A stretch of DNA of 64,000 nt from Candidatus Thiodiazotropha sp. LNASS1 (GTDB taxonomy: Bacteria; Pseudomonadota; Gammaproteobacteria; Chromatiales; Chromatiaceae). A model generated the notes under the pieces. The model had not been told where the DNA came from. It did not search any database and worked only from the letters and a program-made list of their open reading frames with translations. Location of the stretch: the NCBI RefSeq assembly GCF_964212655.1, contig NZ_OZ156465.1, positions 3,100,001-3,164,000 of the forward strand, in the 5' to 3' direction. This document shows positions 1-8,901 of the stretch, in pieces (the first letter of the stretch is position 1; each line of letters opens with the position of its first letter). Made by a program: the position numbers and the translations under genes.

Positions 1-1131
1 AAGCGCTTTTGTCAGGGCCTGTCTTTCGGCCATGAATCCACCGCTGATGACGAAACCCAACAGATTTCCGGATTGATCGCGGTAGAGGCAGCGGGTGCCC
101 TCCCTATTCTCATCGCAGAGCCAGCTACCCTGTACCTTGCGATCGGGTGGTGCGACGGCAATCGGGTGGAGTGGGGTCTTGATTATTACCGGCATGGCGG
201 GATAGACCACCTCGGTCGGATCTCCGGTAAGTGTTTTGGCCAGAGCCCGAGCCCCGTGCATGATCGGCATCACATAGGGCAGGTTATAGCCGGAGACCTC
301 GGCACAGTCACCCAGGGCGTAGATCTTCTCGTCGCTGGTCTGCAGCATACGGTTGGCGACCACGCCTCGGGCGACTTCCAATCCGCAGGCTTCCGCCAGC
401 CCTGTGTCCGGATAGAGGCCCACTGCTGACAGGACCAGGTCACAGCTGACACTCGTGGCATCGGTCAGGATCAGGCGGTATCCCGCTCCATCCTGTTCCA
501 TGATGCTGGCGGTCTGTTGCAGGCGCCACTCCGCCCCGGCTTGCTGCATGCTGTGTTGCAATGCCTTCGCGGTAAGCGCAGGCAGAAGGCCGCTGATCGG
601 ATAGGGGTCCGGGCCGATCAGGGTGACGCGGTAGCCGGAGAGCAGAAGATCGTTGGCGAATTCACATCCGATCAAGCCGGGACCGATGATAGCGATATGG
701 GCGGGTGGAGGGGGGAGTCGCCGGCGGAAACCGGCATAGTCATACAGGCTGTTGATGGTTATGCGTTGTTCGATGGCGTCGCCGCGCATCGCGGGGATTA
801 TGGGATGTGCGCCCAATGCCAGTATCAGATTGTCGTATTGCCGCTCGCCGGCATCGGTGATTACTCGCCTTGCTTGGCGATCTATCCGAGTGACACGGCA
901 ATCTGTCTCGATACTCAGGCCATGTGTATCGGCCATCTCCCGTGCGCTGGCATTGACCAGCGCCTCGGCCTGCTTGCCGTTTTGCAGGCCGGTCGAGAGC
1001 ATCGGTTTTGAGTAGAAATCACCCGCGTCGGCGGTGACCATATGCAGTGGAAGCCCCTGGTCATGCACCCTGATCTCCCGTGCCAGGGTATATCCGGCAA
1101 GGCCCGAACCCAGTATCAGTACTCTGTCCAT
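1..1131 (-). CDS. rubB: Rubredoxin-NAD(+) reductase, FAD-dependent (3' end off window)
   Basis: Transfers electrons from NAD(P)H through FAD to rubredoxin in the cytoplasm. 377 codons are present and the frame is still open at the left edge, so only a few residues should be missing for a protein of about 385. The N-terminus has the FAD-binding GSGLAG motif (residues 8-13), a second dinucleotide fold IIGPGLIGCEF near residue 150 and the C-terminal FAD motif ALGDCAEV. A rubredoxin gene lies 84 bp upstream on the same strand, which supports the specific function. The class (pyridine nucleotide-disulfide oxidoreductase without the redox disulfide) is clear from motifs; the rubredoxin partner is inferred from the neighbour. 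Confidence 0.85.
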   Translation of the reverse strand, partial: MDRVLILGSGLAGYTLAREIRVHDQGLPLHMVTADAGDFYSKPMLSTGLQNGKQAEALVNASAREMADTHGLSIETDCRVTRIDRQARRVITDAGERQYDNLILALGAHPIIPAMRGDAIEQRITINSLYDYAGFRRRLPPPPAHIAIIGPGLIGCEFANDLLLSGYRVTLIGPDPYPISGLLPALTAKALQHSMQQAGAEWRLQQTASIMEQDGAGYRLILTDATSVSCDLVLSAVGLYPDTGLAEACGLEVARGVVANRMLQTSDEKIYALGDCAEVSGYNLPYVMPIMHGARALAKTLTGDPTEVVYPAMPVIIKTPLHPIAVAPPDRKVQGSWLCDENREGTRCLYRDQSGNLLGFVISGGFMAERQALTKAL

Positions 1132-1215
1132 GGTTTTTATTATGCTTTCACGCCGGTTGAACCGGCTTACTTACGGCAGTTGCCGCGACATCAAGTATGA
1201 TGGATCGGACTGGGA

Positions 1216-1386
1216 CTAGGCGACCATTTCCACCATTTCGAAATCAGACTTGCTGACACCGCATTCCGGACACTCCCACTCCTCCGGGATATCCGCCCAC
1301 CGGGTGCCGGCAGCAATGCCCTCCTCGGGAAGGCCTTCTGCCTCATCATAGACAAATCCGCAAACTATACATTGATACTTCTTCAT
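1216..1386 (-). CDS. rubA: Rubredoxin
   Basis: 56-residue mononuclear iron electron carrier. Two knuckles, CIVCG (Cys5, Cys8) and CPECG (Cys39, Cys42), give the four Cys ligands, and the typical YDEAEG, GT-W-DIPE-W and SKSDFE segments are present. It sits just upstream of the rubredoxin reductase on the same strand and probably shares a transcript with it. Length and motifs match the single-domain AlkG2/RubA type. Confidence 0.95.
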   Translation of the reverse strand: MKKYQCIVCGFVYDEAEGLPEEGIAAGTRWADIPEEWECPECGVSKSDFEMVEMVA

Positions 1387-1511
1387 CTCATTCCCCGGTC
1401 AATTACTGAGTCGTCGTAATGGTTTTTCACAAAGATAGCGTCTGTCCAGAGAAGACTCCACCCTGTAAAGATTGGGGAAAGGGATTGCGTGGATTGGTTA
1501 TGCCGGCGGCC

Positions 1512-1871
1512 CTAATCTTCGTATTCCGAGGCGCGCCGTGCGTCGCCGAAGACCTTTTCCACCGGATATCGTGCCTCGTTTATGGCGATTTTACGTTCGA
1601 CGGCTTCAATCAGGTCAATATCGAGACGCTCGGCACAGCGGATCAGGTAGATCAGGATATCCGCCATTTCCAGCGTCACTTCATCGTGCTTTTCCTGAGT
1701 CAGATTCATGCTCTGTTCCGGTGTCAGCCATTGGAAATGCTCCACCAACTCCGCACACTCGGCGATCATCGCCATGGTGAGATTCTTCGGATTGTGGAAC
1801 TGCTCCCAGTTACGGGTTTGGGCAAAGGCCTTTAAACGGCTATTCAGATCATCCAGGCTATCTTTAGGCAT
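1512..1871 (-). CDS. MazG-like nucleotide pyrophosphohydrolase (RS21-C6/dCTPase type)
   Basis: Probable house-cleaning NTP pyrophosphatase. The all-alpha MazG signature is visible: AECAELVEHFQW (helix with E-x-x-E metal ligands) and EVTLEMADILIYL (second E-x-x-D pair). The product of about 119 residues fits the RS21-C6 subgroup that prefers dCTP-like substrates. The ORF is open up to 1904, where an ATG touches the upstream gene's stop (TAAATG). I prefer MPKDSLDDL at 1871 because family members begin there, but neither site has a strong ribosome-binding sequence. Substrate specificity is inferred. Confidence 0.8.
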   Translation of the reverse strand: MPKDSLDDLNSRLKAFAQTRNWEQFHNPKNLTMAMIAECAELVEHFQWLTPEQSMNLTQEKHDEVTLEMADILIYLIRCAERLDIDLIEAVERKIAINEARYPVEKVFGDARRASEYED

Positions 1872-1904
1872 TGTCAGGTATCTTTGAAATGAGTGTACGG
1901 ACAT

Positions 1905-2858
1905 TTAATACCACATGCCGTTGCGGTGCCAGCGTGGGCGGTAGGGGTTGTGAGCGAGAAGATGTCGTATATCGCTGGCGGATAAAACCTCATCTGAAGT
2001 CGTGCTGCCCTGATGGGTAAGTGCCATCAATCGCGCTACCCGATCGTCGGTCGGTGGGTGGGTACGCAGGAGAGACGGATCGGGAATACGCGGGCCGGGA
2101 TGAAGCAGGCGCTCCAGCAGGCGGTGCCGGGGGGGCTCGAGCTTGTTCAGGGCGGAGGCCAGCCCCAGGGGATCTCCGGTCAGCTTTACCGCACCCAGGT
2201 CCGCCTCGTATTCACGGCTGCGTGACAGGGCGAGTTGCGCCAGGGCACTCAATGTGGGGGCAACCAGCAGTAACAGAATGGGGATCCAAGGCAGGGTAGT
2301 CTGGCCGAACAGCATCAACGGCAGATTGATCAGCAGCAACAGTTGTCCGATCATGGAGAGAAAACCGGTGACACGGCTGGTGAGATCGGCAAATGCCATC
2401 AGTCGTGTATCCTGGTTCACCACATGCACCAACTCATGCGCCAGCACACCCGCCATCTCCCGCCATGCCATGCGGCGCAGCAAGCCATCCGAAACGGCGA
2501 TGGCGGCATTGTGGCGATCGCCTGTGGTGAATGCGTTCATGACATCGGACGGTAGATAATAGAGTTGCGGAATCTGCTCCAGCCCGGCACGCCGGGTCAG
2601 CTGTGCCATAAGACGGTAGAGATCCGGGGCCTCATTGGGGGTAAGCCGGCGTGCGCGAAAGAGACGCATTGCCCACTCGGGGGAGGCAACCGGATTGATC
2701 GGATACGAAATCAGGATCACCAAGGCTGTTGCAACAGCCAGCGGGAGGCCGCCGAGAAACCAGGCGAGCCAGGCGCAAAGACCACCCAGACTGATGATCA
2801 GTAACAGGGATTGCAGTGTATTTTTGACCTTGTGCTGCAGATAGGTGGTCTGTTCCAT
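1905..2858 (-). CDS. M48 family zinc metalloprotease, HtpX-like membrane protein
   Basis: Membrane-anchored zinc peptidase of the HtpX/Ste24 type, likely in inner-membrane protein quality control. Two hydrophobic segments lie near the N-terminus (LLLIISLGGLCAWLAWFL, then VATALVILISYPI), followed by the HELVH zinc-binding helix, another hydrophobic pair (LLLLINLPLMLF, IPILLLLVAPTL) and SREYEAD with the third zinc ligand Glu. The ORF is open from 2909, but MEQTTYLQHK at 2858 matches the usual start of this family and has a GGGA element upstream. It abuts the MazG-like gene downstream. Confidence 0.85.
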   Translation of the reverse strand: MEQTTYLQHKVKNTLQSLLLIISLGGLCAWLAWFLGGLPLAVATALVILISYPINPVASPEWAMRLFRARRLTPNEAPDLYRLMAQLTRRAGLEQIPQLYYLPSDVMNAFTTGDRHNAAIAVSDGLLRRMAWREMAGVLAHELVHVVNQDTRLMAFADLTSRVTGFLSMIGQLLLLINLPLMLFGQTTLPWIPILLLLVAPTLSALAQLALSRSREYEADLGAVKLTGDPLGLASALNKLEPPRHRLLERLLHPGPRIPDPSLLRTHPPTDDRVARLMALTHQGSTTSDEVLSASDIRHLLAHNPYRPRWHRNGMWY

Positions 2859-3043
2859 GAGTGTGTTCCCGAATCGCGGGTTCAGGTTCGATAAAAACAG
2901 ATAGGGCATAGCCCTGTAAATAGCGTATCACTCAGCTTGCGTTACCGTGAATTGGATAATTGAGGAGTGCGTTTGCGGAAGATGTGCGACAATCCTAGGT
3001 TCTGTTCTGTCGTTCAACCAAACTGTAAACAGGTGGAGTCGCG

Positions 3044-3352
3044 ATGCTGGGGATTCACGGATTGCTCACTTGGTTAAGCCATCATGAATACATGATGATG
3101 CTGGTCATCCTCTTGATGAGTTTGGCAGGTACGCTGCTGTTTGTCGGCAATCTGTTCGCCATTGTGTATGCCTTCGGTCAGAATATCTGGTGGGGGGTGA
3201 GTGTTCTGTTCATCCCGCTCTTCAGCGTCGTTTACTGTATCCGTAATTGGGATAGAGCGGCTTATCCCGGAAAGATGCTTATTGCAGGACTGGCGACAAC
3301 CAGTCTGACCTATGCCTCGCTTGTTATTTTAGTCCTGCTCTATCCGGTATGA
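3044..3352 (+). CDS. Small inner-membrane protein of unknown function
   Basis: 102 residues with three hydrophobic stretches (about 18-42, 49-66 and 79-100), so a small polytopic membrane protein. AGGTGGAG lies 5 bases before the ATG and supports the start. It is monocistronic: the M48 gene diverges on its left and the VOC gene converges on its right. I do not recognise the family; YCIRNWDRAAYPGK resembles short conserved motifs of small gammaproteobacterial membrane proteins but gives no function. Confidence 0.65.
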   Translation: MLGIHGLLTWLSHHEYMMMLVILLMSLAGTLLFVGNLFAIVYAFGQNIWWGVSVLFIPLFSVVYCIRNWDRAAYPGKMLIAGLATTSLTYASLVILVLLYPV

Positions 3353-3440
3353 CGGCTGAGCATCCATGGAACCTGGTCTGCTCGGATCGCATCAGACAGC
3401 ACTTAAAACGGGCAGTTATGCTAAGGGGCGGTTGATGCCG

Positions 3441-3827
3441 CTAAGATCCAGATGAGGGTAGCTGCCCGGCGATCAATTCAATCGTGTTTTGATCCGGATC
3501 CCGGCAAAACAGCGCCTCGCGGCCTGAGCGGCTCATCGTATAGTCAATGCCCGCTTGATCCAGCTTGGCACGCATGGCTTTGAAATCATCAACCATGAAG
3601 GCGGCATGACGGTCCCGTCCGCCATGTTCCGGACGCTCGGCAAGGGCGTCGGGATTATCCAGCTCCAGCAGATGGATCTGCAGATCACCCACCTTCAGCC
3701 AGGCCCCGGGGAAACCCAGATCGGGACGAGCCGGATCGACCTCCAAGCCCAATAGGTCCCGGTAAAAAGCCAACGAGCGCCGGGTATCGGCGATAAGCAG
3801 GCTGACATGGTGCAGTCGGATCATCAT
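3441..3827 (-). CDS. VOC superfamily (glyoxalase/bleomycin-resistance) protein
   Basis: 128-residue single-domain vicinal oxygen chelate protein. It has LHHVSLLIADTRRSLAFYRDLLGLE at the N-terminus in the classic beta-alpha-beta order, a second module around AAFMVDDFKAMRAKLDQAGI, and a C-terminal FCRDPDQNTIEL strand ending in the usual metal-ligand Glu. The open frame extends to 3965 inside argH, but ATGATG at 3827/3824 lies four bases after the argH stop, so coupled translation from there is much more likely. Substrate unknown; probably a lactoylglutathione lyase-like or dioxygenase-like enzyme. Confidence 0.8.
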   Translation of the reverse strand: MMIRLHHVSLLIADTRRSLAFYRDLLGLEVDPARPDLGFPGAWLKVGDLQIHLLELDNPDALAERPEHGGRDRHAAFMVDDFKAMRAKLDQAGIDYTMSRSGREALFCRDPDQNTIELIAGQLPSSGS

Positions 3828-3831
3828 GATA

Positions 3832-5226
3832 TCAGGTGGCAAGACGCTCTCTGGCACGGGAAATCGCACGGCGTACCTGATTGGGGGCGGTGCCGCCGAT
3901 ATGGTCACGCGCGGCGAGGGAACCTTCGAGGGTGAGGATATCGAATACATCCGCCTCGATTTCACTGGAGAAACGCTGCAACTCCTCCAGTTTCATCTGC
4001 GAGAGATCGCGCCCTTCGGCAACACCGAATGCAACCGCCCTGCCTACCACCTCATGGGCGTCGCGAAAGGGAATGCCCTTGCGCACCAGGTAGTCGGCCA
4101 GGTCGGTAGCGGTGGCGAATCCCTGCATGGTTGCCTGTCGCATGGCCTCCTTGCGGCAGTTGATGGCGGGGACCATATCGGCAAAAACCTTCAATGACCC
4201 CTTCAGATTGTCCACGCTGTCGAACAGGGGTTCCTTGTCTTCCTGATTGTCCTTGTTATAGGCCAGGGGCTGGCTCTTCATCAGGGTCAGCAATGCGATC
4301 AGATGACCGAAAATACGGCCGCTCTTGCCCCGAATCAGCTCAGGGACATCCGGGTTCTTCTTCTGCGGCATGATCGACGAGCCGGTGCAGAAACTGTCGG
4401 AGAGTTCGATAAAACCAAATTGTGCGGAGGACCAGATGATCAGCTCCTCGGAGAATCTCGACAGATGCATCATCAAAATACTCGCAGCGGCGCTGAATTC
4501 GATGGCGAAATCACGGTCCGAGACGGCGTCCAGAGAGTTTTCCGCCGGTCTCGAGAAGCCCAGCAGTTCGGCCGTCATGTGACGGTCGATCGGGTAGGTG
4601 GTACCGGCCAGTGCGGCGGCGCCCAGAGGCATCACATTGAGCCGCCTGTTACAGTCGGCCAGGCGCTCCCGGTCGCGCTCCAGCATCTCGAACCAGGCCA
4701 TCATGTGGTGACCGAAGGATACCGGTTGTGCCGTTTGCAGGTGGGTAAAGCCTGGTAATATGGTATCAGCCTCCAGTTCGGCCTTATCCAGCAAGGCGGT
4801 TTGCAAACGGAGAATGGCGTCTCTGATCTGCTCGATTTCGTCTCGCAGCCAGAGTCGGATATCGGTGGCAACCTGATCATTGCGAGAGCGGCCAGTGTGA
4901 AGTTTTTTACCGGCATCGCCGATAGCCTCTGTGAGGGCGGATTCGACATTCATATGCACATCTTCCAGGGAGATGGACCAGGTGAAATCTCCTTCTTCAA
5001 TGCGTTTGCGGATCTGTCCCAGGCCGAGCACGATGGCATCGCGTTCGGCATCGCTCAGGATGCCCTGACGGGCCAGCATGGTGGCGTGGGCGATGGAGCC
5101 TTGAATGTCATATTGGTAAAGTCGCTGGTCAAAGCCGACAGATGCGGTGAATGCCTCAACAAAGGCATCGGTCGGTTCATTGAAGCGGCCTGACCAGGGT
5201 TTCGTAGGCGCGTGACTGTCGCTCAT
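3832..5226 (-). CDS. argH: Argininosuccinate lyase
   Basis: Last step of arginine synthesis: argininosuccinate to arginine and fumarate. 464 residues is the normal length. The superfamily signature [12 protein letters not shown] is present, with TGRSRNDQ and [13 protein letters not shown] around the catalytic and substrate-binding residues and [11 protein letters not shown] near the C-terminus. The gene starts 53 bp from the divergent algZ gene, an arrangement common in Pseudomonas and relatives, and ends four bases before the VOC gene. Confidence 0.97.
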   Translation of the reverse strand: MSDSHAPTKPWSGRFNEPTDAFVEAFTASVGFDQRLYQYDIQGSIAHATMLARQGILSDAERDAIVLGLGQIRKRIEEGDFTWSISLEDVHMNVESALTEAIGDAGKKLHTGRSRNDQVATDIRLWLRDEIEQIRDAILRLQTALLDKAELEADTILPGFTHLQTAQPVSFGHHMMAWFEMLERDRERLADCNRRLNVMPLGAAALAGTTYPIDRHMTAELLGFSRPAENSLDAVSDRDFAIEFSAAASILMMHLSRFSEELIIWSSAQFGFIELSDSFCTGSSIMPQKKNPDVPELIRGKSGRIFGHLIALLTLMKSQPLAYNKDNQEDKEPLFDSVDNLKGSLKVFADMVPAINCRKEAMRQATMQGFATATDLADYLVRKGIPFRDAHEVVGRAVAFGVAEGRDLSQMKLEELQRFSSEIEADVFDILTLEGSLAARDHIGGTAPNQVRRAISRARERLAT

Positions 5227-5279
5227 GTAGGATTGTCCTGAATTTGTAAGCAGGCCGGATTATAGCAGGCAGAGGATGA

Positions 5280-6359
5280 ATGCAGCAGAGTGAGACACAA
5301 TCTGAAAGGAAACGACCATCGGATTCTGATGGCAGGGTGATCTTTATCCCCAATCTGTGTGCCATGCGGGCCGTATTCGCTGTGGTCGTGATCTGTGAAC
5401 TGCTTGCCATCCTGTTGTCCCTGGCAGTGACCGAGCGCTTGAGTGGCTTTTTTTCGGTTCTGAGTCTGATCTCGTTACTGGTGCAGTGGATCGGACTGAG
5501 CACGGCGGTGTTGATCTGTCTGCTGCGTCCGCATCTCAACAGACTGGGGAATTGGTGGGCAGGCATGAGTGTGTTCCTTATCCTGCTCGGAATGGCATGG
5601 CTTGTATCCCACCTGATTGTCTGGATGAACAGCAGCATGCAGCTGGCGATGTTGTCCCATAATCACACCGACCTGATTTGGCGTACCCTGGGTATCAGTG
5701 CCATCGTAGGTGTATTGGTACTCCACTACCTCTATCTGCAATATCTGTGGCGGCGGCAGGAGGAGGCTGAGAACAGCGCCCGATTGCAGGCCCTCTACTC
5801 CCGCATTCGCCCCCATTTCCTGTTTAACAGCATGAACACCATTGCCAGCCTCACCCGGAGTGACCCTGCGATGGCCGAAGAGGTGGTGGAGGACCTTGCC
5901 GATCTGTTCAGGGTTTCTCTCGGTGATGCCAGCCAGCTTTCGAGTCTGGGTAGAGAGCTGGATCTGGCCCGCCAGTATCTCAGTATCGAACACTATCGTT
6001 TGGGCGAACGGCTGAACCTTGTGTGGGATCTCAATGACCTGCCGGAACAGGCCAAGATCCCGCCGATGATCATACAGCCGTTGCTGGAGAATGCGGTTTA
6101 CCACGGTATCGAGCCTGCCGCAAAGGGCGGCACGATCACCATTACGGGCCGTTATCGACGCAATCGGATAAATTTGAGTATCCGCAACACCCTGCCGGAA
6201 GCCGATGAACGAAGTCATCGTGAGGGCAACCGATTGGCAATGGAGAATATCCGCGCACGCCTTGCGGGTGTGTACGACTTGGAAGCGAGCTTGACCGAAT
6301 CGAATATCGATGGAGAGCATCAGGTCAGATTGGCGATTCCGCATCCCTGGTGGGAGTAA
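5280..6359 (+). CDS. algZ: Sensor histidine kinase AlgZ/FimS (LytS family)
   Basis: Inner-membrane sensor kinase that pairs with AlgR. Four hydrophobic segments occupy roughly residues 29-130. The His_kinase domain follows, with RPHFLFNSMNTIASL as the atypical H-box, then the ATP-binding fold with ENAVYHGIEP as N-box. The C-terminal G-box is weak, as in other AlgZ proteins. AGAGGATG precedes the ATG. It lies opposite argH and 33-48 bp ahead of algR. In Pseudomonas this pair controls alginate and type IV pili; its targets here are not visible. Confidence 0.9.
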   Translation: MQQSETQSERKRPSDSDGRVIFIPNLCAMRAVFAVVVICELLAILLSLAVTERLSGFFSVLSLISLLVQWIGLSTAVLICLLRPHLNRLGNWWAGMSVFLILLGMAWLVSHLIVWMNSSMQLAMLSHNHTDLIWRTLGISAIVGVLVLHYLYLQYLWRRQEEAENSARLQALYSRIRPHFLFNSMNTIASLTRSDPAMAEEVVEDLADLFRVSLGDASQLSSLGRELDLARQYLSIEHYRLGERLNLVWDLNDLPEQAKIPPMIIQPLLENAVYHGIEPAAKGGTITITGRYRRNRINLSIRNTLPEADERSHREGNRLAMENIRARLAGVYDLEASLTESNIDGEHQVRLAIPHPWWE

Positions 6360-6363
6360 CAGT

Positions 6364-6393
6364 GGCTATTGGATGAGTGTGAACAGGCCCTAT
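6364..6393 (+). repeat. Copy of a ~30-bp dispersed element in the algZ-algR spacer
   Basis: The spacer carries GGCTATTGGATGAGTGTGAA followed by CAGGCCCTA. Near-identical sequence occurs at 20039-20069, where it forms a perfect 12-bp hairpin. This copy has diverged arms and fills almost the whole gap between the algZ stop and the algR ribosome-binding site. It may be a mobile palindromic element or an RNA structure that sets the algR to algZ ratio. Confidence 0.45.
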
Positions 6394-6406
6394 GGAGGAT
6401 GGAGCT

Positions 6407-7138
6407 TTGAAAATATTGGTAGTGGATGACGAGGCCCTGGCAAGACAGCGCCTGGCGGCATTGATCGAAGAGCTTGGCAGCCCCTATCAAATGGTGGGTG
6501 AGGCGGCCAACGGGGAAGAGGCACTACAGCAGTTCAAGGAGCAAGGCGCTGACCTGGTATTGATGGATATACGCATGCCGGGGATGGATGGATTGGAGGC
6601 CGCGCGGCGGCTGGCTGAAAGCGATCGGCCACCGGCAGTTATCTTCACCACGGCTTATGAGGAACATGCACTGCAGGCCTTTGAATCATCCGCACAGGAC
6701 TATCTGTTGAAACCGGTACGCCGTGAACGGCTGTTGACCGCGCTGCAACGCAGCCAGCGTGTTACCCGAAGCCAGCTCACTTCCACAACGGTCGAGGAAC
6801 GTCAGGCCCCAAAACTGCACGCCAGTTATCGGGGCGGATTGAGGACGGTGCCTTTGGATCAGGTGATCTATCTGCGTGCAGACTCGAAATATGTCATGGC
6901 CCGGCACGAGGAGGGTGAACTGTTGCTCGAGGAGAGCCTGAAAGGATTGCAGGAGCGCTATGGCGACTGGTTGTTGCGCATCCACCGTAATGCCTTGGTG
7001 GTGAGGCGCCATCTGGTGGGACTTGAAAAGGGAAGTGACGGCATTCCGCGAGTCGTCATGCGCGGTTGTGACGAGACACTGGAAGTCAGTCGGCGACACC
7101 TCCCTGAAGTGAGGCGTGTGTTGCGGGGGGAGGAGTGA
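6407..7138 (+). CDS. algR: Response regulator AlgR (REC-LytTR)
   Basis: Two-component response regulator and DNA-binding protein. The receiver domain (about 1-120) has acidic pocket VVDDE, phospho-acceptor Asp in LVLMDIRMPG and the conserved Lys in DYLLKPV. The LytTR DNA-binding domain fills the C-terminus from YRGGLRTVPLDQVIYL onward. An ATG at 6392 opens the same frame, but it has no ribosome-binding site. The TTG at 6407 has GGAGG eight bases upstream, gives the family-typical start MKILVVDDE and puts the acceptor at Asp54, the position known for Pseudomonas AlgR. I therefore prefer TTG. Confidence 0.88.
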   Translation: MKILVVDDEALARQRLAALIEELGSPYQMVGEAANGEEALQQFKEQGADLVLMDIRMPGMDGLEAARRLAESDRPPAVIFTTAYEEHALQAFESSAQDYLLKPVRRERLLTALQRSQRVTRSQLTSTTVEERQAPKLHASYRGGLRTVPLDQVIYLRADSKYVMARHEEGELLLEESLKGLQERYGDWLLRIHRNALVVRRHLVGLEKGSDGIPRVVMRGCDETLEVSRRHLPEVRRVLRGEE

Positions 7139-7800
7139 CCGGGGCTCATATCCGGCGCGACATAATGAGATCAGGCAAGCTGTGGAAGTGGCTCCCATTG
7201 CTATTGGCCTGGGCTTTGTTGCAGCAGTATCCAACGGGTAGCCTGGCCAGCGAGGGTGCGGACGGAGAAACAGAGCAACCGCAAGCCTTACCACTGATTG
7301 TGCAGTCCTGTTTTCCATGTCACGGTCCGCAAGGCCAGAGCCACTCCCCGGCGATACCTTCCCTGGCCGGCCTGCCGAGAGATTATCTGCTCAAGGTGTT
7401 GCGATCCTTCAGCCATGGCGGCCGTTTTGGCACGGTGATGGGACGTCTGGTCCAGGGCTATGACGAAGGCGACTTCGCAATTATGGCCGACTACTTCAGT
7501 CAGCAGTCCTTTACCATTCCCAAGCAGACCACGGACTGGCGCCTTGTCGATCGCGGGCGTGTATTGCATCGTCGCTATTGTCGAGATTGTCATGGCGACC
7601 CCGAGACGCCGTCTGAAGCGGGTGTGCCAAACCTGCATGGAGGCTGGATGGATTATTTACGCTGGACCTTATGGGACTATCTGGTGGGGGTCAATCAGGG
7701 CGATGATGAGATGGCGGATCAGCTATCCCTGCTTATGCGCAGACATGGCGCCGAGGGTGTTGAAGCGTTGTTGCATTATTATGGGAAGGGGAAACCGTGA
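7135..7800 (+). CDS. Exported diheme c-type cytochrome
   Basis: Periplasmic electron-transfer protein with two heme sites, CFPCH and CRDCH. GTG at 7135 overlaps the algR stop (GTGA) and follows a GGGGGGAGGA tract. An internal ATG at 7165 would give a tighter signal peptide (MRSGKLWKW, a hydrophobic core, then a cut near SLAS). About 220 residues with two similar halves resembles cytochrome c4 or the small subunit of sulfide dehydrogenase. Overlap with algR suggests co-transcription with the algZR sensor pair. Confidence 0.8.
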   Translation: MTGAHIRRDIMRSGKLWKWLPLLLAWALLQQYPTGSLASEGADGETEQPQALPLIVQSCFPCHGPQGQSHSPAIPSLAGLPRDYLLKVLRSFSHGGRFGTVMGRLVQGYDEGDFAIMADYFSQQSFTIPKQTTDWRLVDRGRVLHRRYCRDCHGDPETPSEAGVPNLHGGWMDYLRWTLWDYLVGVNQGDDEMADQLSLLMRRHGAEGVEALLHYYGKGKP

Positions 7801-7869
7801 TTGCCAGCGGCCAGCTGATGATTGATTGCGTGGATCTCTTGCAGGCTTTAGCATAGGCACCCGACTAGT

Positions 7870-7888
7870 GAGAATGATAATCAGCCGA
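7870..7888 (+). promoter_or_regulatory. Possible Fur-type box upstream of hemC
   Basis: GAGAATGATAATCAGCCGA, 46 bp before the hemC ATG, matches 13 of 19 positions of the Fur consensus. The match is confined to the left and centre of the palindrome. Iron control of haem synthesis would make sense, but one half-matching site is weak evidence. Confidence 0.3.
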
Positions 7889-7933
7889 TAGGCACTCCGT
7901 TGTACCCGCTCTGAATTTTGAGGCCTCCCATCC

Positions 7934-8863
7934 ATGTCCCAGACGATAACCATCGCCACCCGTAAATCACCTTTGGCCATGTGGCAGGCCGAACATGTCG
8001 CCGCTGAATTGAAAAGGGTCCACCCGGATATTCGGGTAGAGCTGATGGGAATGACCACCCAGGGTGACAAGATCCTTGATACCCCACTGGCCAAGATCGG
8101 GGGCAAAGGATTGTTTATCAAGGAGCTGGAGCAGGGTCTGATCAGTGGCGAGGCGGATATCGCGGTGCATTCGATGAAGGATGTGCCAGTAGAACTGCCA
8201 CCGGGGTTGCATCTGCCGGTGATCATGCAGCGCGAAGACCCGCGGGATGCATTTGTCTCCAATCGCTATCAAAGCATCGACCAATTGCCACAGGGGGCTT
8301 GTGTCGGCACCTCCAGTCTACGGCGTCAATGCCAGCTGGCTGAAGTAAGGCCTGATCTGGTGATCAACTCCCTGCGCGGCAATGTGAACACCCGTTTGCG
8401 TAAACTTGATGATGGGGAATATGATGCCATCATTTTGGCTGCCGCCGGTTTGAAACGCCTGGGTTTCGAGGATCGAATAACCGCCCTGATCGGTCCCGAA
8501 CAGAGTCTGCCCGCCATCGGACAGGGTGCGGTGGGTATCGAATGCCGGGTGGACGATCCGCGGGTGAATGACCTGATCACACAACTGCACCATGCGGAAA
8601 CCGCTTATTGCGTGGGGGCGGAGCGGGCCATGAATCAGCGTCTGAACGGGGGTTGCCAGGTTCCCATCGCCGGTTATGCCATGCTGGAATCGGGGAATCT
8701 CTGGTTGCGTGGCCTGGTGGGTGAACCTGATGGCAGCCGTATCATCCGCGGCGAGGTCGAGGGTAAAACCCAGGAGGCCCGAGCAATGGGCGAAGGGTTG
8801 GCGGATCGGCTGCTGGAGTGGGGGGCTGACGAGATTCTGAAGGCCCTCTATGATACCCACTGA
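7934..8863 (+). CDS. hemC: Porphobilinogen deaminase (hydroxymethylbilane synthase)
   Basis: Condenses four porphobilinogens into hydroxymethylbilane in tetrapyrrole synthesis. 309 residues, normal length. It starts [13 protein letters not shown], has KDVPVELP and the cofactor-binding loop [12 protein letters not shown] with the Cys that carries the dipyrromethane primer. GAGG lies upstream of the ATG. First gene of a hemC-hemD-hemX-hemY run with short gaps, the standard gammaproteobacterial order. Confidence 0.97.
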   Translation: MSQTITIATRKSPLAMWQAEHVAAELKRVHPDIRVELMGMTTQGDKILDTPLAKIGGKGLFIKELEQGLISGEADIAVHSMKDVPVELPPGLHLPVIMQREDPRDAFVSNRYQSIDQLPQGACVGTSSLRRQCQLAEVRPDLVINSLRGNVNTRLRKLDDGEYDAIILAAAGLKRLGFEDRITALIGPEQSLPAIGQGAVGIECRVDDPRVNDLITQLHHAETAYCVGAERAMNQRLNGGCQVPIAGYAMLESGNLWLRGLVGEPDGSRIIRGEVEGKTQEARAMGEGLADRLLEWGADEILKALYDTH

Positions 8864-8901
8864 GGGTTGGCGGCGATGTCCGGTTTCCCGATTGGATAAG
8901 C

